Below are positions 26,613 through 35,163 of a stretch of 64,000 bases of DNA, piece by piece (within the stretch, counting starts at the first letter, position 1; each line of letters begins with the position of its first letter). The DNA comes from JANNRR01 sp031401675. GTDB lineage: Bacteria > Pseudomonadota > Alphaproteobacteria > Rhodobacterales > Rhodobacteraceae. Under the pieces are notes generated by a model that saw only the letters and a list, made by a program, of their open reading frames with translations, did not search any database and was not told the DNA's origin. Both the position numbers and the translations under genes were made by a program. The stretch is from contig JANNRR010000166.1 of the NCBI GenBank assembly GCA_031401675.1, positions 23,964-87,963 of the forward strand, written 5' to 3'.

Positions 26613-28478
26613 ATGTGGTCAGGAACAATCCCGAGGTTGCCATGCGTTTCCCCCCCCCTGCCCTTTCAGCCGACCCGTGCGCTTGATGCCCATTCCGGGC
26701 GCAATGATGCGCTCGGGGACCTGCCCGAATGGGACCTGAGCGACCTTTACACAGCCCCGGACGCACCGGAATTGGCGCGCGACATGGGGTGGCTGGATCA
26801 GGCCTGCAAGGGATTCGCGGCGGATTTCGAGGGGAAGCTGGCGACGCTGAATGCGGGCGCAATGCTGGACTGTGTGCTGCGCTATGAACGGATCGACGTG
26901 GTCGCTGGGCGTCTGATGTCCTATGCCGGCCTGCGGTATTATCAGAATACCCTTGATAGTGACCGGGCCAAGTTCATAGCCGACACGCAGGACAAGGTGA
27001 CCGAGTTCACCACGCCGTTGGTGTTTTTCTCGCTGGAAATCAACCGTATCGATGATGCGGCCATCGGGTTGCTGTTTGACGCCGATCCGGCGCTGGCCCG
27101 CTACCGGCCGGTATTTGAACGCTTGCGCGCCATGCGGCCCTATCAGTTGTCGGACGAATTGGAAAAATTCCTGCATGATCAGTCGACGGTCGGTGCCGCC
27201 GCGTGGAACCGGCTGTTCGACGAGACGATGGCCGGTTTGAGTTTCGCCGTGGACGGCGAGGACATGAGTCTGGAGGCGACGCTCAACCTGCTTACGGACC
27301 CGGTTCGCAGCAAACGCGAAGCAGCGGCGCGGGCGCTTGCGGCGGTGTTCGGCCGCCAGGTGAAACTGTTCGCCCGGGTCCACAACACGCTGGCCAAGGA
27401 AAAGGAAATTCAGGATCGCTGGCGCAAGATGCCGACCCCGCAAACCGGCCGGCATCTGTCAAATCATGTCGAGCCCGAAGTGGTCGAGGCGTTGCGCAAT
27501 GCCGTCGTGGCAGCCTATCCCAAACTGTCACATCGCTATTACGCCCTGAAGGCCCGGTGGATGGGGCTGGAGCGGCTGCAGGTCTGGGACCGCAATGCGC
27601 CGCTGCCGATTGATGTGCCGCGACTGGTGGACTGGCCGACCGCGAAGGCCATGGTGCTGGACGCCTACCATGACTTTTCCCCCCGGATGGCCGAACTGGC
27701 CGCGCCGTTTTTCGAAAAGAACTGGATCGATGCCGCCGTCAAGCCGGGCAAGGCTCCCGGTGCATTTGCCCATCCGACGGTGACCGAGGTACATCCCTAT
27801 GTGATGCTGAACTATCTGGGAAAACCACGCGATGTCATGACCCTTGCCCACGAGCTTGGGCATGGCGTGCATCAGGTGCTGGCCGCCGGGCAAGGCGAGC
27901 TGTTGTCCTCGACCCCGCTGACGCTGGCCGAAACCGCGTCGGTGTTTGGCGAAATGCTGACCTTTCGCAAGCTTCTGGACAACGCCAGGACCCCAACCGA
28001 GCGCAAGACGCTGCTGGCGGGCAAGGTCGAGGACATGATCAACACCGTGGTGCGCCAGATCGCCTTTTACGACTTCGAGTGCAAGCTTCATGCCGCCCGG
28101 GCCGAGGGGGAACAGACGCCCGAGGACATCAACGCGCTGTGGATGTCTGTTCAGGCGCAGAGCCTTGGGCCGGTGTTCGATTTCATGGACGGCTACGAGA
28201 CGTTCTGGGGCTATATCCCGCACTTTGTCCACTCGCCGTTCTATGTCTATGCCTATGCATTCGGCGACGGTCTGGTGAATGCACTTTATGCGGTTTACGC
28301 GGAAGGCGATCCGGGCTTTCAGGACAAGTACTTTGAGATGCTCAAGGCAGGCGGGTCAAAACACCACAAGGAGTTGCTGGCCCCGTTCGGACTTGATGCC
28401 AGCGATCCGAAGTTCTGGGACAAGGGATTGAGCATGATCGCGGGCTTCATCGACGAATTGGAAGCGATGGCGGACTGA
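26613..28478 (+). CDS. M3-family oligoendopeptidase (PepF-like), probable start affected by a poly-C run
   Basis: About 610-620 residues. The zinc site is MTLAHELGHGVHQVLAAGQ (HELGH) with the downstream Glu in LTLAETASVFGEMLT. The family cleaves short peptides in the cytoplasm. The best-looking start is ATG at 26642 (GAGG 5 nt upstream), but its frame meets nine C residues at 26650-26658 and shifts out. With eight C it would read MRFPPLPFQPTRALDAHSG and join the long frame exactly. The open frame as given can only start at ATG 26613. Either the run is a sequencing or assembly slip, or it is a real frameshift tolerated by an upstream start. Confidence 0.88.
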   Translation: MWSGTIPRLPCVSPPLPFQPTRALDAHSGRNDALGDLPEWDLSDLYTAPDAPELARDMGWLDQACKGFAADFEGKLATLNAGAMLDCVLRYERIDVVAGRLMSYAGLRYYQNTLDSDRAKFIADTQDKVTEFTTPLVFFSLEINRIDDAAIGLLFDADPALARYRPVFERLRAMRPYQLSDELEKFLHDQSTVGAAAWNRLFDETMAGLSFAVDGEDMSLEATLNLLTDPVRSKREAAARALAAVFGRQVKLFARVHNTLAKEKEIQDRWRKMPTPQTGRHLSNHVEPEVVEALRNAVVAAYPKLSHRYYALKARWMGLERLQVWDRNAPLPIDVPRLVDWPTAKAMVLDAYHDFSPRMAELAAPFFEKNWIDAAVKPGKAPGAFAHPTVTEVHPYVMLNYLGKPRDVMTLAHELGHGVHQVLAAGQGELLSSTPLTLAETASVFGEMLTFRKLLDNARTPTERKTLLAGKVEDMINTVVRQIAFYDFECKLHAARAEGEQTPEDINALWMSVQAQSLGPVFDFMDGYETFWGYIPHFVHSPFYVYAYAFGDGLVNALYAVYAEGDPGFQDKYFEMLKAGGSKHHKELLAPFGLDASDPKFWDKGLSMIAGFIDELEAMAD

Positions 28479-28493
28479 CCGGTCTGGAGCGGC

Positions 28494-28781
28494 CTACTTG
28501 CCCCAGGTCGACCAGGGAAACGGCTTGTCGTCGGACGTTCCCGCTTCAAACCGTGCCGCCTTGGCCAGCCACAAACCCAGCCCTTCGCCGAATTCCGCCA
28601 GCGGCTGGTTCTTCTTGGATGTCAGCAGCATCCACAGAAACTGGATCAGCGCCGCCGCCGCAAGGATCGATTGCGCCAGACCGAACAGGATCAGGATCAG
28701 CAGCATCGTCAGGCCGCGGCCCCAGATGCCCTTGTTGGCCAGCGGTTCCTGCGGAGCGGGATCAGGGTCTTTTTGTGTCAT
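28494..28781 (-). CDS. DUF4389-type small membrane protein
   Basis: 95 residues from ATG at 28779-28781, preceded by GGAGG with 5-nt spacing; the longer frame to 28808 is rejected on that basis. One strong hydrophobic stretch (LTMLLILILFGLAQSILAAA, then ALIQFLWMLL) is followed by AEFGEGLGLWLAKAARFEAG and a C-terminal FPWSTW, the usual DUF4389 pattern. Function unknown. It starts 23 bp downstream of the host-attachment-like gene. Confidence 0.8.
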   Translation of the reverse strand: MTQKDPDPAPQEPLANKGIWGRGLTMLLILILFGLAQSILAAAALIQFLWMLLTSKKNQPLAEFGEGLGLWLAKAARFEAGTSDDKPFPWSTWGK

Positions 28782-28804
28782 CGGATCCTCCGTTGCGGAA
28801 TGCG

Positions 28805-29206
28805 TCACGGCCCCATCACGTCGGCAAAATGTGTTGGCAATTCGGCGATCGGGGTTTTCAGCAGGTCCTTGTGCAGGTCAGCATAGAGCGCCGCGCGCAG
28901 GTCGGGTGTCAAGGCGTCCCGCAACGCCCCCAGCATCTTGGCCGGTGCCGCGATAATCAGACGTTCATAGGGACCGGCCTTCCACGCCGCCTCGATCACG
29001 CCAACCACTTGAACCGCAAACCGGTCCCGGGACTTACGGCCGTCGGAGGAATGATCCGGTACGGGACCCGATCCGGCACCATGCCCGAAATGGTCGTCGG
29101 TGCCGTGACCGGCAAGATCTACCAGCCGGTTGGCCGGGCCGTGATTGTGCAGCAGTCGCACCTCATGTTCGTTGGCGAGGGCGACAAGCGTCGGCACGGG
29201 TTTCAT
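28805..29206 (-). CDS. Host-attachment-family protein (PF10116-like)
   Basis: 133 residues. It begins MKPVPTLVALANEHEVRLLH and ends with the conserved RLIIAAPAKMLGALRDALTP and LRAALYADLHKDLLKTPI, the pattern of the family named for a plant-attachment protein. Members are small cytosolic eRF1-like or RNase-like folds of uncertain role. The variable middle is rich in His, Gly and Asp. It is the likely first gene of a two-gene unit with the DUF4389 protein. Confidence 0.8.
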   Translation of the reverse strand: MKPVPTLVALANEHEVRLLHNHGPANRLVDLAGHGTDDHFGHGAGSGPVPDHSSDGRKSRDRFAVQVVGVIEAAWKAGPYERLIIAAPAKMLGALRDALTPDLRAALYADLHKDLLKTPIAELPTHFADVMGP

Positions 29207-29322
29207 CTGCGACTCGCTTTGTTTAGGACGTTCCGCCCCCTGAGTAGCGCGAAGAAAGCATGCTATCCTTGATCTGGAGCAACCGGCGCCGCTTTGCGTG
29301 CAACAGCCGGCCCGTCAGGTGG

Positions 29323-30285
29323 TCAGGATCCGGCTCCCGCATAGATCATGTCGATCATCACCTGATTGCCGCGTGAAAACTCCAGTGTGCACGGATAGGG
29401 CGCGCCGGTCTGCACGGTGGCGTTGAAGGCGTTGGCCTGTTCGGTATAGTGATCAACCAGCGGAAACCGTTCGAAGCGGACGGCGCCGCTGGTATCGCGG
29501 ATTTCCAGCGCATCGTCGCCGTAAAGCTTGGCATTGAACGGCGACAGCACCTTGATCCAGCCGGCGGTGCCGTGGAAATGCATCTGCTGATAGCCGTGCA
29601 TCCGCATCGAGACGTAGAAATCCATGGTGAAACCGGGAAATTCGGCCCAGACCCGTGCCGTGCTGTCGATGCCGCGATCCCATTCGATCTGGCTGCGGAT
29701 CCTGGTCGGTTCCTGCCCGGTGACGAACCGGGTGGTGACCGACGGATAGACCCCGATATCGCGCAGGGCGCCGCCGCCCTGTGCCGGATCGTTGCGGATG
29801 TTGCCGTAGTCCAGCAGATGAAAAGTGAAACCGCCCTGGACATGCCGCAACTGGCCGATAGCACCGTCGGCGATCAGTTGCCGCACGCGCCGCCACTGCG
29901 GATGGTGGGTCACCATGAACGCCTCGGCTGCATGCCGCCCGGTCTGATCCCTCAGAGCGATCAGCTGATCGATCTCGGCGGCCTTCAGCGCAATCGGCTT
30001 TTCGGTCAGCACATGCTTGCCCGCCTGCAGAACCTTGAGGGTCCATTCGACATGGGCGCTGTTCGGCAGCGGAATGTAGATGGCATCGATCCCGGGGTCA
30101 GCCAACAGCGCCTCGTAGCTGCTGTGCACCCGCGCATCATAGGGTGCCGCCAAAGCCTCGGCCTTGCCCGGCGTCAGGCTGGCAATCGCCGCCACAACCC
30201 CGTGGTCCGAGTTGTGGATGCCCGGGCAGACCCATTCCCTGGCGATCTTTGCCGCACCCAGAATTCCCCAACGCACCTTGGCCAT
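29323..30285 (-). CDS. Gfo/Idh/MocA-family NAD(P)-dependent oxidoreductase
   Basis: 320 residues. The Rossmann start is VRWGILGAAKIAREWVCPGI, the catalytic-Lys motif is AGKHVLTEKPIALKA, and the C-terminal alpha/beta domain includes GGALRDIGVYPSVTTRFVTG. The family oxidises or reduces sugars, inositols or biliverdin. Nothing in the neighbourhood narrows the substrate. It is divergent from the alpha/beta hydrolase at 30424, with 138 bp between them. Confidence 0.88.
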   Translation of the reverse strand: MAKVRWGILGAAKIAREWVCPGIHNSDHGVVAAIASLTPGKAEALAAPYDARVHSSYEALLADPGIDAIYIPLPNSAHVEWTLKVLQAGKHVLTEKPIALKAAEIDQLIALRDQTGRHAAEAFMVTHHPQWRRVRQLIADGAIGQLRHVQGGFTFHLLDYGNIRNDPAQGGGALRDIGVYPSVTTRFVTGQEPTRIRSQIEWDRGIDSTARVWAEFPGFTMDFYVSMRMHGYQQMHFHGTAGWIKVLSPFNAKLYGDDALEIRDTSGAVRFERFPLVDHYTEQANAFNATVQTGAPYPCTLEFSRGNQVMIDMIYAGAGS

Positions 30286-30423
30286 AGCGTCCTCCCATGT
30301 TCCGGGCGGACGGTAGAAACCGCGGGCAGGAAAGTAAACTGCCTCGATGCAAATTGATCAGCGTCAAGGTCGGGCGGGCAAGTCCATGGCAGTCGTTGTT
30401 CCGAACTGTGCGTGGAGGTGGAA

Positions 30424-31377
30424 ATGAATCGCAGGCAGGTGCTTTGGGGCGGCGCGGCAACGCTTCTGGCGATCGGTGCAGCCGCTGGCACAGTGAAATA
30501 TCGGGGCGATATCGTTGCTGCCAAACAGGCCCTCGCCACCGGCAGCCAGATCATTGCGACCGGTTCCGGCACCATGGAATATGCCGAGGCTGGCAATGGC
30601 CCGCCGGTTCTGATGATCCACGGAACCGGCGGCGGCTTCGATCAGGGGCTGGCTTTCGCGGCACCACTGGTGGCCGCTGGCTGGCGTGTCATCGCGCCGT
30701 CGCGCTTTGGCTATCTGCGGTCCGACTATCCGGCTGACCCTTCGTCGCAAGCGCAGGCCGATGCCTTTGCCGACCTGCTGGACGCCCTGAAGATCGACCG
30801 CCTGCCGGTGATTGGCGGCTCGGCCGGCGCGCTGTCGGCGCTCGAGTTCGCCATCCGCCATCCCGGCCTGTGCACTGCGCTGGTGCCGCTGGTCCCGGCG
30901 ACCTATGTTCCCGGCCGGCCGCCGGTACGCCCCTCGCCGCTTGGCGCGGCCATCGTGCGCTATGCCCTGCAGTCGGACCTGCTGTTCTGGGCCGGCATGG
31001 CTCTGGCCGAAGACCGGATGATCGCCACCCTGCTGGCAACCGACCCGGCCCTTGTCCATGCCGCTTCCCCGTCGGAACAGGCCAGAGTGCGCGCCATCCT
31101 GCGCGGCATCCTGCCGGTCAGCGCCAAGACCCGCGGCTTGCTGAACGACGGGGCATTGGCCGGAACTCCCGAACCGATGGCGTTGGACCGGATCACCGCC
31201 CCGACCCTGACAATTTCGCTTGAGGATGACCGCTTCGGCACCTTCGCGGCCGCCCGCCACATCGCAGACACTGTCAAGGGGGCGCGGCTGTTCAGCTTTC
31301 CGACCGGCGGCCATGTCTGGGTCGGCCATGACGCCGAGATATTCGCCGCCGTCGACGATTTCCTGCGCAGCGTATAG
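30424..31377 (+). CDS. Exported alpha/beta hydrolase
   Basis: 317 residues from ATG at 30424 with GGAGG 5 nt upstream. The N-terminus MNRRQVLWGGAATLLAIGAA has twin arginines before a hydrophobic core, so Tat export or membrane anchoring is possible. The fold shows VLMIHGTGGGFDQG (oxyanion loop), VIGGSAGALSALEFA (nucleophile Ser in GGSAG) and FSFPTGGHVWVGHD (catalytic His). Substrate unknown. It ends 7 bp from the convergent rpoH stop. Confidence 0.85.
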   Translation: MNRRQVLWGGAATLLAIGAAAGTVKYRGDIVAAKQALATGSQIIATGSGTMEYAEAGNGPPVLMIHGTGGGFDQGLAFAAPLVAAGWRVIAPSRFGYLRSDYPADPSSQAQADAFADLLDALKIDRLPVIGGSAGALSALEFAIRHPGLCTALVPLVPATYVPGRPPVRPSPLGAAIVRYALQSDLLFWAGMALAEDRMIATLLATDPALVHAASPSEQARVRAILRGILPVSAKTRGLLNDGALAGTPEPMALDRITAPTLTISLEDDRFGTFAAARHIADTVKGARLFSFPTGGHVWVGHDAEIFAAVDDFLRSV

Positions 31378-31384
31378 GCCCGGA

Positions 31385-32281
31385 TCACGCCGGAATCAGC
31401 ATGCCCTTGTCGCGTGCCAGTTCGCGCATGCGGCCTTGCAGCTTTTCAAAGGCCCGAACCTCGATCTGGCGAATCCGTTCGCGGCTGACATCATAGCGCG
31501 ACGACAGTTCTTCCAGCGTCACAGGCTCATCCTCCAGCCGGCGCCGGATCAGGATGTCGCGTTCGCGCTCGTTCAGCACGTCCATCGCGCGGTTCAGCAG
31601 GTTGCGGCGGGTGTCCAACTCTTCACGCTCGGCATAGTCGCCGGCCTGGTCGGCATCCTCATCCTCCAGCCAGTCCTGCCATTGCGTGACGGAATCACCG
31701 TCCATGCCCACCGTGGCGTTCAGCGACGAATCCCCGCCCGACAGGCGGCGGTTCATCGAGATCACTTCGGCCTCGGTCACACTCAGATCCTTGGCGATCT
31801 GAGCGACATTTTCGGGGCGCAGGTCCCCCTCTTCCAGCGCGCCGACCTTGGCCTTGGCCTTGCGCAGATTGAAGAACAGCTTTTTCTGCGCCGAAGTGGT
31901 GCCAAGCTTCACCAGGCTCCACGACCGCAGGATGTATTCCTGGATCGAGGCGCGGATCCACCACATGGCATAGGTGGCAAGGCGAAAGCCCTTTTCCGGA
32001 TCGAAACGCTTGACCGCCTGCATCAGGCCGACATTGGCCTCCGAGATCACCTCGGCCTGCGGCAGACCGTAGCCGCGATAGCCCATCGCGATCTTTGCCG
32101 CCAAGCGCAGATGGCTGGTCACCAATTTGTGGGCCGCACTGCTGTCCTGATGATCCACCCAGCGCTTGGCCAGCATGTACTCCTGCTCCGGTTCCAGCAT
32201 CGGGAACTTGCGGATGTCCTGCAGGTAGCGGTTCAGACCCTGTTCAGGCGACGGGACGGGAAGGTTGGCGTAGCTCGACAT
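31385..32281 (-). CDS. rpoH: RNA polymerase heat-shock sigma factor, RpoH type
   Basis: 298 residues. Region 2 contains LVTSHLRLAAKIAMGYRGYG and FDPEKGFRLATYAMWWIRAS. The RpoH box region is IQEYILRSWSLVKLGTTSAQ with KKLFFNLRKAKAK, and region 4 is ERERDILIRRRLEDEPVTLE, then SRYDVSRERIRQIEVRAFEK. Alphaproteobacteria often carry two RpoH paralogues; this could be either. It directs heat-shock and, in the second paralogue, oxidative-stress promoters. Its Shine-Dalgarno region can fold into a hairpin (see 32292-32309). Confidence 0.93.
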   Translation of the reverse strand: MSSYANLPVPSPEQGLNRYLQDIRKFPMLEPEQEYMLAKRWVDHQDSSAAHKLVTSHLRLAAKIAMGYRGYGLPQAEVISEANVGLMQAVKRFDPEKGFRLATYAMWWIRASIQEYILRSWSLVKLGTTSAQKKLFFNLRKAKAKVGALEEGDLRPENVAQIAKDLSVTEAEVISMNRRLSGGDSSLNATVGMDGDSVTQWQDWLEDEDADQAGDYAEREELDTRRNLLNRAMDVLNERERDILIRRRLEDEPVTLEELSSRYDVSRERIRQIEVRAFEKLQGRMRELARDKGMLIPA

Positions 32282-32291
32282 TATGACCCCC

Positions 32292-32309
32292 TCTCCTCGG
32301 CGGAGGAGA
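32292..32309 (-). promoter_or_regulatory. Hairpin over the rpoH ribosome-binding region (candidate RNA thermosensor)
   Basis: On the transcript the sequence TCTCCTC, loop CGCC, GAGGAGA forms a perfect 7-bp stem. Its 3' arm is the purine-rich Shine-Dalgarno tract, followed by GGGGGTCATA and the start ATG. Base pairing would hide GAGGAG, leaving only the G5 tract. Confidence 0.45.
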
Positions 32310-32420
32310 TGTCTACCTATGGTACGGTCGCCAGCGCTTCAAGCTCTGGCTGCATACAAGCAAGCAATGAACGAAAGATGAATGCGGTTCCGTTGAAGGT
32401 CCACGATTATGTCAGTGACC

Positions 32421-32984
32421 TCACACAGGTGTCATTGTGCGGGGCGCAAACGGCGCATTTTCAGGCAGATAGACCATCTGAACGAAACCCGGATCCCAGT
32501 GACGGACCGATTGCAGGGCCAGGTTGATCCCGCCGGTTGACTGAAACAACGGCAGACCACCGCCCAGCAGCACCGGGGCCACCGTTACCGTTACCTGCGT
32601 CAGAAGCCCTTCGCGCAGCAGGGCAGAAATGATCTGGCCGCCATCCACATAAATGCGCCGCCGCCCCAACGCCGCCTGTTCGGCCAGCACCACCCGCAAC
32701 GGCGCTGCGGTTATCGACAGCTTTTCGGACGCCGACGGGCGCTGGCGGCGGCTGGCGACGATGACCGGCAAGGCATAGGGCCAAGGCTGGAACGTCAGGA
32801 CCTTTTCATACGTACCCCGTCCCATCAATATGGCGTCCATCCCGGCGATGAAGGCAGTGTAACCGCCAACCTCGCCCTTCGGCACCGGGATCGACGTCAG
32901 CCAATCGGTATCGCCGTCAGCTCGGGCGATATAGCCATCCAGCGAGCAGGCGATAAAGGCATGGCATTCCGGCATGTCTGCCAT
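32421..32984 (-). CDS. Dihydrofolate-reductase-family protein (RibD C-terminal-like)
   Basis: 187 residues from ATG at 32982-32984 with a GGGAAG site. It begins MADMPECHAFIACSLDGYIA; GMDAILMGRGTYEKVLTF and RRIYVDGGQIISALLREGLL are the NADPH-binding and strand motifs of the RibD-C/DHFR-like family common in bacteria. Reductase substrate unknown; it is not the housekeeping DHFR. It follows the pseudouridine synthase by 14 bp on the same strand and lies upstream of rpoH. Confidence 0.85.
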   Translation of the reverse strand: MADMPECHAFIACSLDGYIARADGDTDWLTSIPVPKGEVGGYTAFIAGMDAILMGRGTYEKVLTFQPWPYALPVIVASRRQRPSASEKLSITAAPLRVVLAEQAALGRRRIYVDGGQIISALLREGLLTQVTVTVAPVLLGGGLPLFQSTGGINLALQSVRHWDPGFVQMVYLPENAPFAPRTMTPV

Positions 32985-32998
32985 CTGGCTTCCCGTCC

Positions 32999-34048
32999 TC
33001 ACACTGCCGCGCCCGGCGCACGCAATACGGTGATCAGCGCCACCATGTCCTGCGGCATCGGGGCCTCGAACGCCATTTCCACGCCGGTAAGCGGATGCAC
33101 GAACCCAAGCGAGGCCGCGTGCAGCGCCTGCCGGGGAAAGGCCGCGACGGCGGCAGCAGCAGCCTCGGTAAAGGACCTGGCTGGCAGTTTGCGCCGCCCG
33201 CCATAGGTCTGGTCGCCCACCAGTCCGTGCCCGGCATGCGCCAGATGCACCCGTATCTGGTGGGTGCGTCCGGTTTCAAGCCAGCACTCAAGCAACGACA
33301 AAGTTGGCGGCACGCCAAACGCCTCCATGATCCGCGCCCGCGTCACGGCATGGCGACCACCCTGGAACAGCACGGCCTGCCGTTGCCGATCGGTCTTGTG
33401 TCGCGCCAGCTGGGTGGTGATCTTCAGGATATTCGCCGCCTCGAAACTGACGCCGCGCGTGCCGCGCAACCTGGGGTCGCCCGCATCCGGTACGCCGTAG
33501 ACCAACGCCAGATAGCGCCTCCGGGCCGTATGTTTCTCGAACTGCGCCGCCAGCCCGTGGTGCGCCGCATCTGATTTCGCTACCACCAGCAGCCCGGTGG
33601 TATCCTTGTCGATCCGGTGCACGATGCCGGGGCGCCTTTCGCCGCCGATGCCCGAAAGCGTCGCGCCGCAGTGATGCAGCAGCGCATTGACCAGCGTTCC
33701 TGAATGCGACCCCGGTGCCGGATGCACCACCATGCCCACCGGCTTGTTGATGACAATCAGATCGGCATCTTCATGGATCACGTCCAGCGCGATGTTCTCG
33801 GCCCCGGTACTGACCTCGACCGCCGGATCAAGCCGAATTGCCAGAACTTCGCCCGCCGAAACCCGCGCCTTGGCGTCGGTCACCACTTCGTCACCCCGGC
33901 TGACCGCGCCCTCGGCGATCAATCTGGACAGACGCGACCGCGACAGGGCGGCTTCCTCTGGCACGTCGCGGGCAAGCGCCTTATCAAGCCGATCTGGAGG
34001 GGCGGCGGCAATCGTCACCTGCAGAATACGCGAAGGGTTGGGCTGCAT
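32999..34048 (-). CDS. RluD-family 23S rRNA pseudouridine synthase
   Basis: 349 residues from ATG at 34046-34048. An S4 RNA-binding domain is N-terminal (RLDKALARDVPEEAALSRSR, then EGAVSRGDEVV). The catalytic motif is RRPGIVHRIDKDTTGLLVVA, with Asp in HRIDKDTTG. CWLETGRTHQIRVHLAHAGH and GDQTYGGRRKLP are further family blocks. RluD-type enzymes make pseudouridines in helix 69 of 23S rRNA. The start codon overlaps that of the divergent gene at 34047. Confidence 0.92.
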   Translation of the reverse strand: MQPNPSRILQVTIAAAPPDRLDKALARDVPEEAALSRSRLSRLIAEGAVSRGDEVVTDAKARVSAGEVLAIRLDPAVEVSTGAENIALDVIHEDADLIVINKPVGMVVHPAPGSHSGTLVNALLHHCGATLSGIGGERRPGIVHRIDKDTTGLLVVAKSDAAHHGLAAQFEKHTARRRYLALVYGVPDAGDPRLRGTRGVSFEAANILKITTQLARHKTDRQRQAVLFQGGRHAVTRARIMEAFGVPPTLSLLECWLETGRTHQIRVHLAHAGHGLVGDQTYGGRRKLPARSFTEAAAAAVAAFPRQALHAASLGFVHPLTGVEMAFEAPMPQDMVALITVLRAPGAAV

Positions 34049-34355
34049 GACAAGCACTCCGCTGCCGGACGGACCACCGCCCGACCTCAAGTTCCTGAAA
34101 CTGCTGGTCACGATCCTGACCGCGACGATGATTGCCGGGCTTGTAGCCGTGATCTGGCTGCTTGTCATCCGCTTGCCGGCCGTCCTGCGAACGACGGTGA
34201 AGCTACCCGATACCGTCGTGCTGCCGGACGGCGCTGACGCCCTTGCCATCACCGCCGGTCCAGGATGGTACGCGGTTGTAACCACGGACAACGACATTCT
34301 GATCTTCGATGCGAAAACCGGCCTGTTGCGCCAGACGGTTCAGATCCGGCCCTGA
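34047..34355 (+). CDS. Small single-pass membrane protein (DUF6476-like)
   Basis: 102 residues from ATG at 34047. A Pro-rich leader (MTSTPLPDGPPPDLKFLKLL) leads to one transmembrane helix (VTILTATMIAGLVAVIWLLV) and a C-terminal beta-rich soluble part (LPDTVVLPDGADALAITAG, then DNDILIFDAKTGLLRQTVQI). This matches a family found next to rluD in Rhodobacterales; its role is unknown. Its ATG and the rluD ATG share the same CATG tetranucleotide on opposite strands. Confidence 0.78.
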   Translation: MTSTPLPDGPPPDLKFLKLLVTILTATMIAGLVAVIWLLVIRLPAVLRTTVKLPDTVVLPDGADALAITAGPGWYAVVTTDNDILIFDAKTGLLRQTVQIRP

Positions 34356-34614
34356 AGCATGGGACCGACACCCCGGCCCGAACGGGAATCCCCAGATCAA
34401 CATTCTGGTGTCCGAGCCTTTGATTGTGAAACACTGCGTTACTAAAAATATAGTTCTTGTTCGTAGTTTTGCTTGGACTGCAATCATGTTGTAAGCGGTC
34501 GCGAGTGCTGACGGACGGCGAAGTGGCGACCTGGACCTGTCCCGGTTTCGTTCCGGTTTTTGAGAGCAATACTCGCCATCAAGGATCGGACCATGCGTCC
34601 GACGGATATGGCAG

Positions 34615-34690
34615 CGATACACGAGCGACGCGTTCAAGCGGGATGCGGTTCGCATCGCGCAGAGTTCGAAGGATCAGAAAGCGATCGGGA
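34615..34690 (+). pseudogene. Fragment of an IS3-type transposase OrfA
   Basis: One frame reads RYTSDAFKRDAVRIAQSS, then KDQKAIGRG, closely matching the conserved N-terminal (R)YTDEFKRDAVRIA block of IS3-family OrfA proteins. There is no start, no downstream helix-turn-helix and no OrfB. It is a relic only about 25 codons long. Confidence 0.6.
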
Positions 34691-34748
34691 GGGGGGGCGT
34701 TTTCCCGGCGAATGCGGGAACTGCTGAAAAGGGGTAGGACCATTTTTA

Positions 34749-34848
34749 CCATTGATGGGGTGGATGGCTCCTGCTCCCGGCGTCGCGATGCGCCAAAATG
34801 GGGTTGTCGTCGGAACCCAAGCAAAGGAGCCGCCCACCCCATCAATGG
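34749..34848. repeat. Imperfect 23-bp inverted repeat spanning exactly 100 bp
   Basis: The left arm 34749-34771 (ccattgatggggtgg, then atggctcc) and the reverse complement of the right arm 34826-34848 agree at 21 of 23 positions by my count. It could be paired IS ends, a MITE-like relic or a strong hairpin. It lies between two transposase relics. Confidence 0.55.
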
Positions 34849-34863
34849 CGTTCCAATGCTTCA

Positions 34864-35163
34864 TCACTTCCCGGTCCACGGCTTGAGCTTTCGCGACAAG
34901 AAATCTTTGGCGACAGCCAGTTCCCCGATCTTGGCATGCAGGTCACGAACTGTTTCCACGGCAATCTCGGCGGCGGCCGTTGCCCTGCCTCCCCGATCAA
35001 ACATACCAGCGGCACCTTCCAGCAGCGACTCCTTCCACTGATGGATCATCGTCGGATGGACCTCACAGGCGGTCGCCGGTTCCGACACGGTGTGCTCGCC
35101 CTTCAGCGCTTCCAACGCCACACGCGCCTTGAACGCAGCGTCATGATTCCCACGTTTCGGCAT
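34864..35163 (-). CDS. IS3-family transposase OrfA, orphan
   Basis: 99 residues, complete: MPKRGNHDAAFKARVALEAL, then a helix-turn-helix region (EVHPTMIHQWKESLLEGAAG) and a coiled C-terminus (VRDLHAKIGELAVAKDFLSR). This is a common IS3 OrfA type in Rhodobacterales, where OrfB (the DDE catalytic subunit) follows by frameshift. No OrfB follows; the sequence beyond 34863 is the inverted-repeat region. The element is therefore a non-autonomous relic. Confidence 0.8.
   Translation of the reverse strand: MPKRGNHDAAFKARVALEALKGEHTVSEPATACEVHPTMIHQWKESLLEGAAGMFDRGGRATAAAEIAVETVRDLHAKIGELAVAKDFLSRKLKPWTGK

Larger units (their letters stand above)
34356..34863. other. Non-coding stretch with insertion-sequence debris
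   Basis: No intact gene in 508 bp. It begins AT-rich (34430-34500), holds a fragment of an IS transposase OrfA (34615-34690) and an imperfect inverted repeat (34749-34848), and runs into an IS3-type OrfA gene. Confidence 0.6.
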
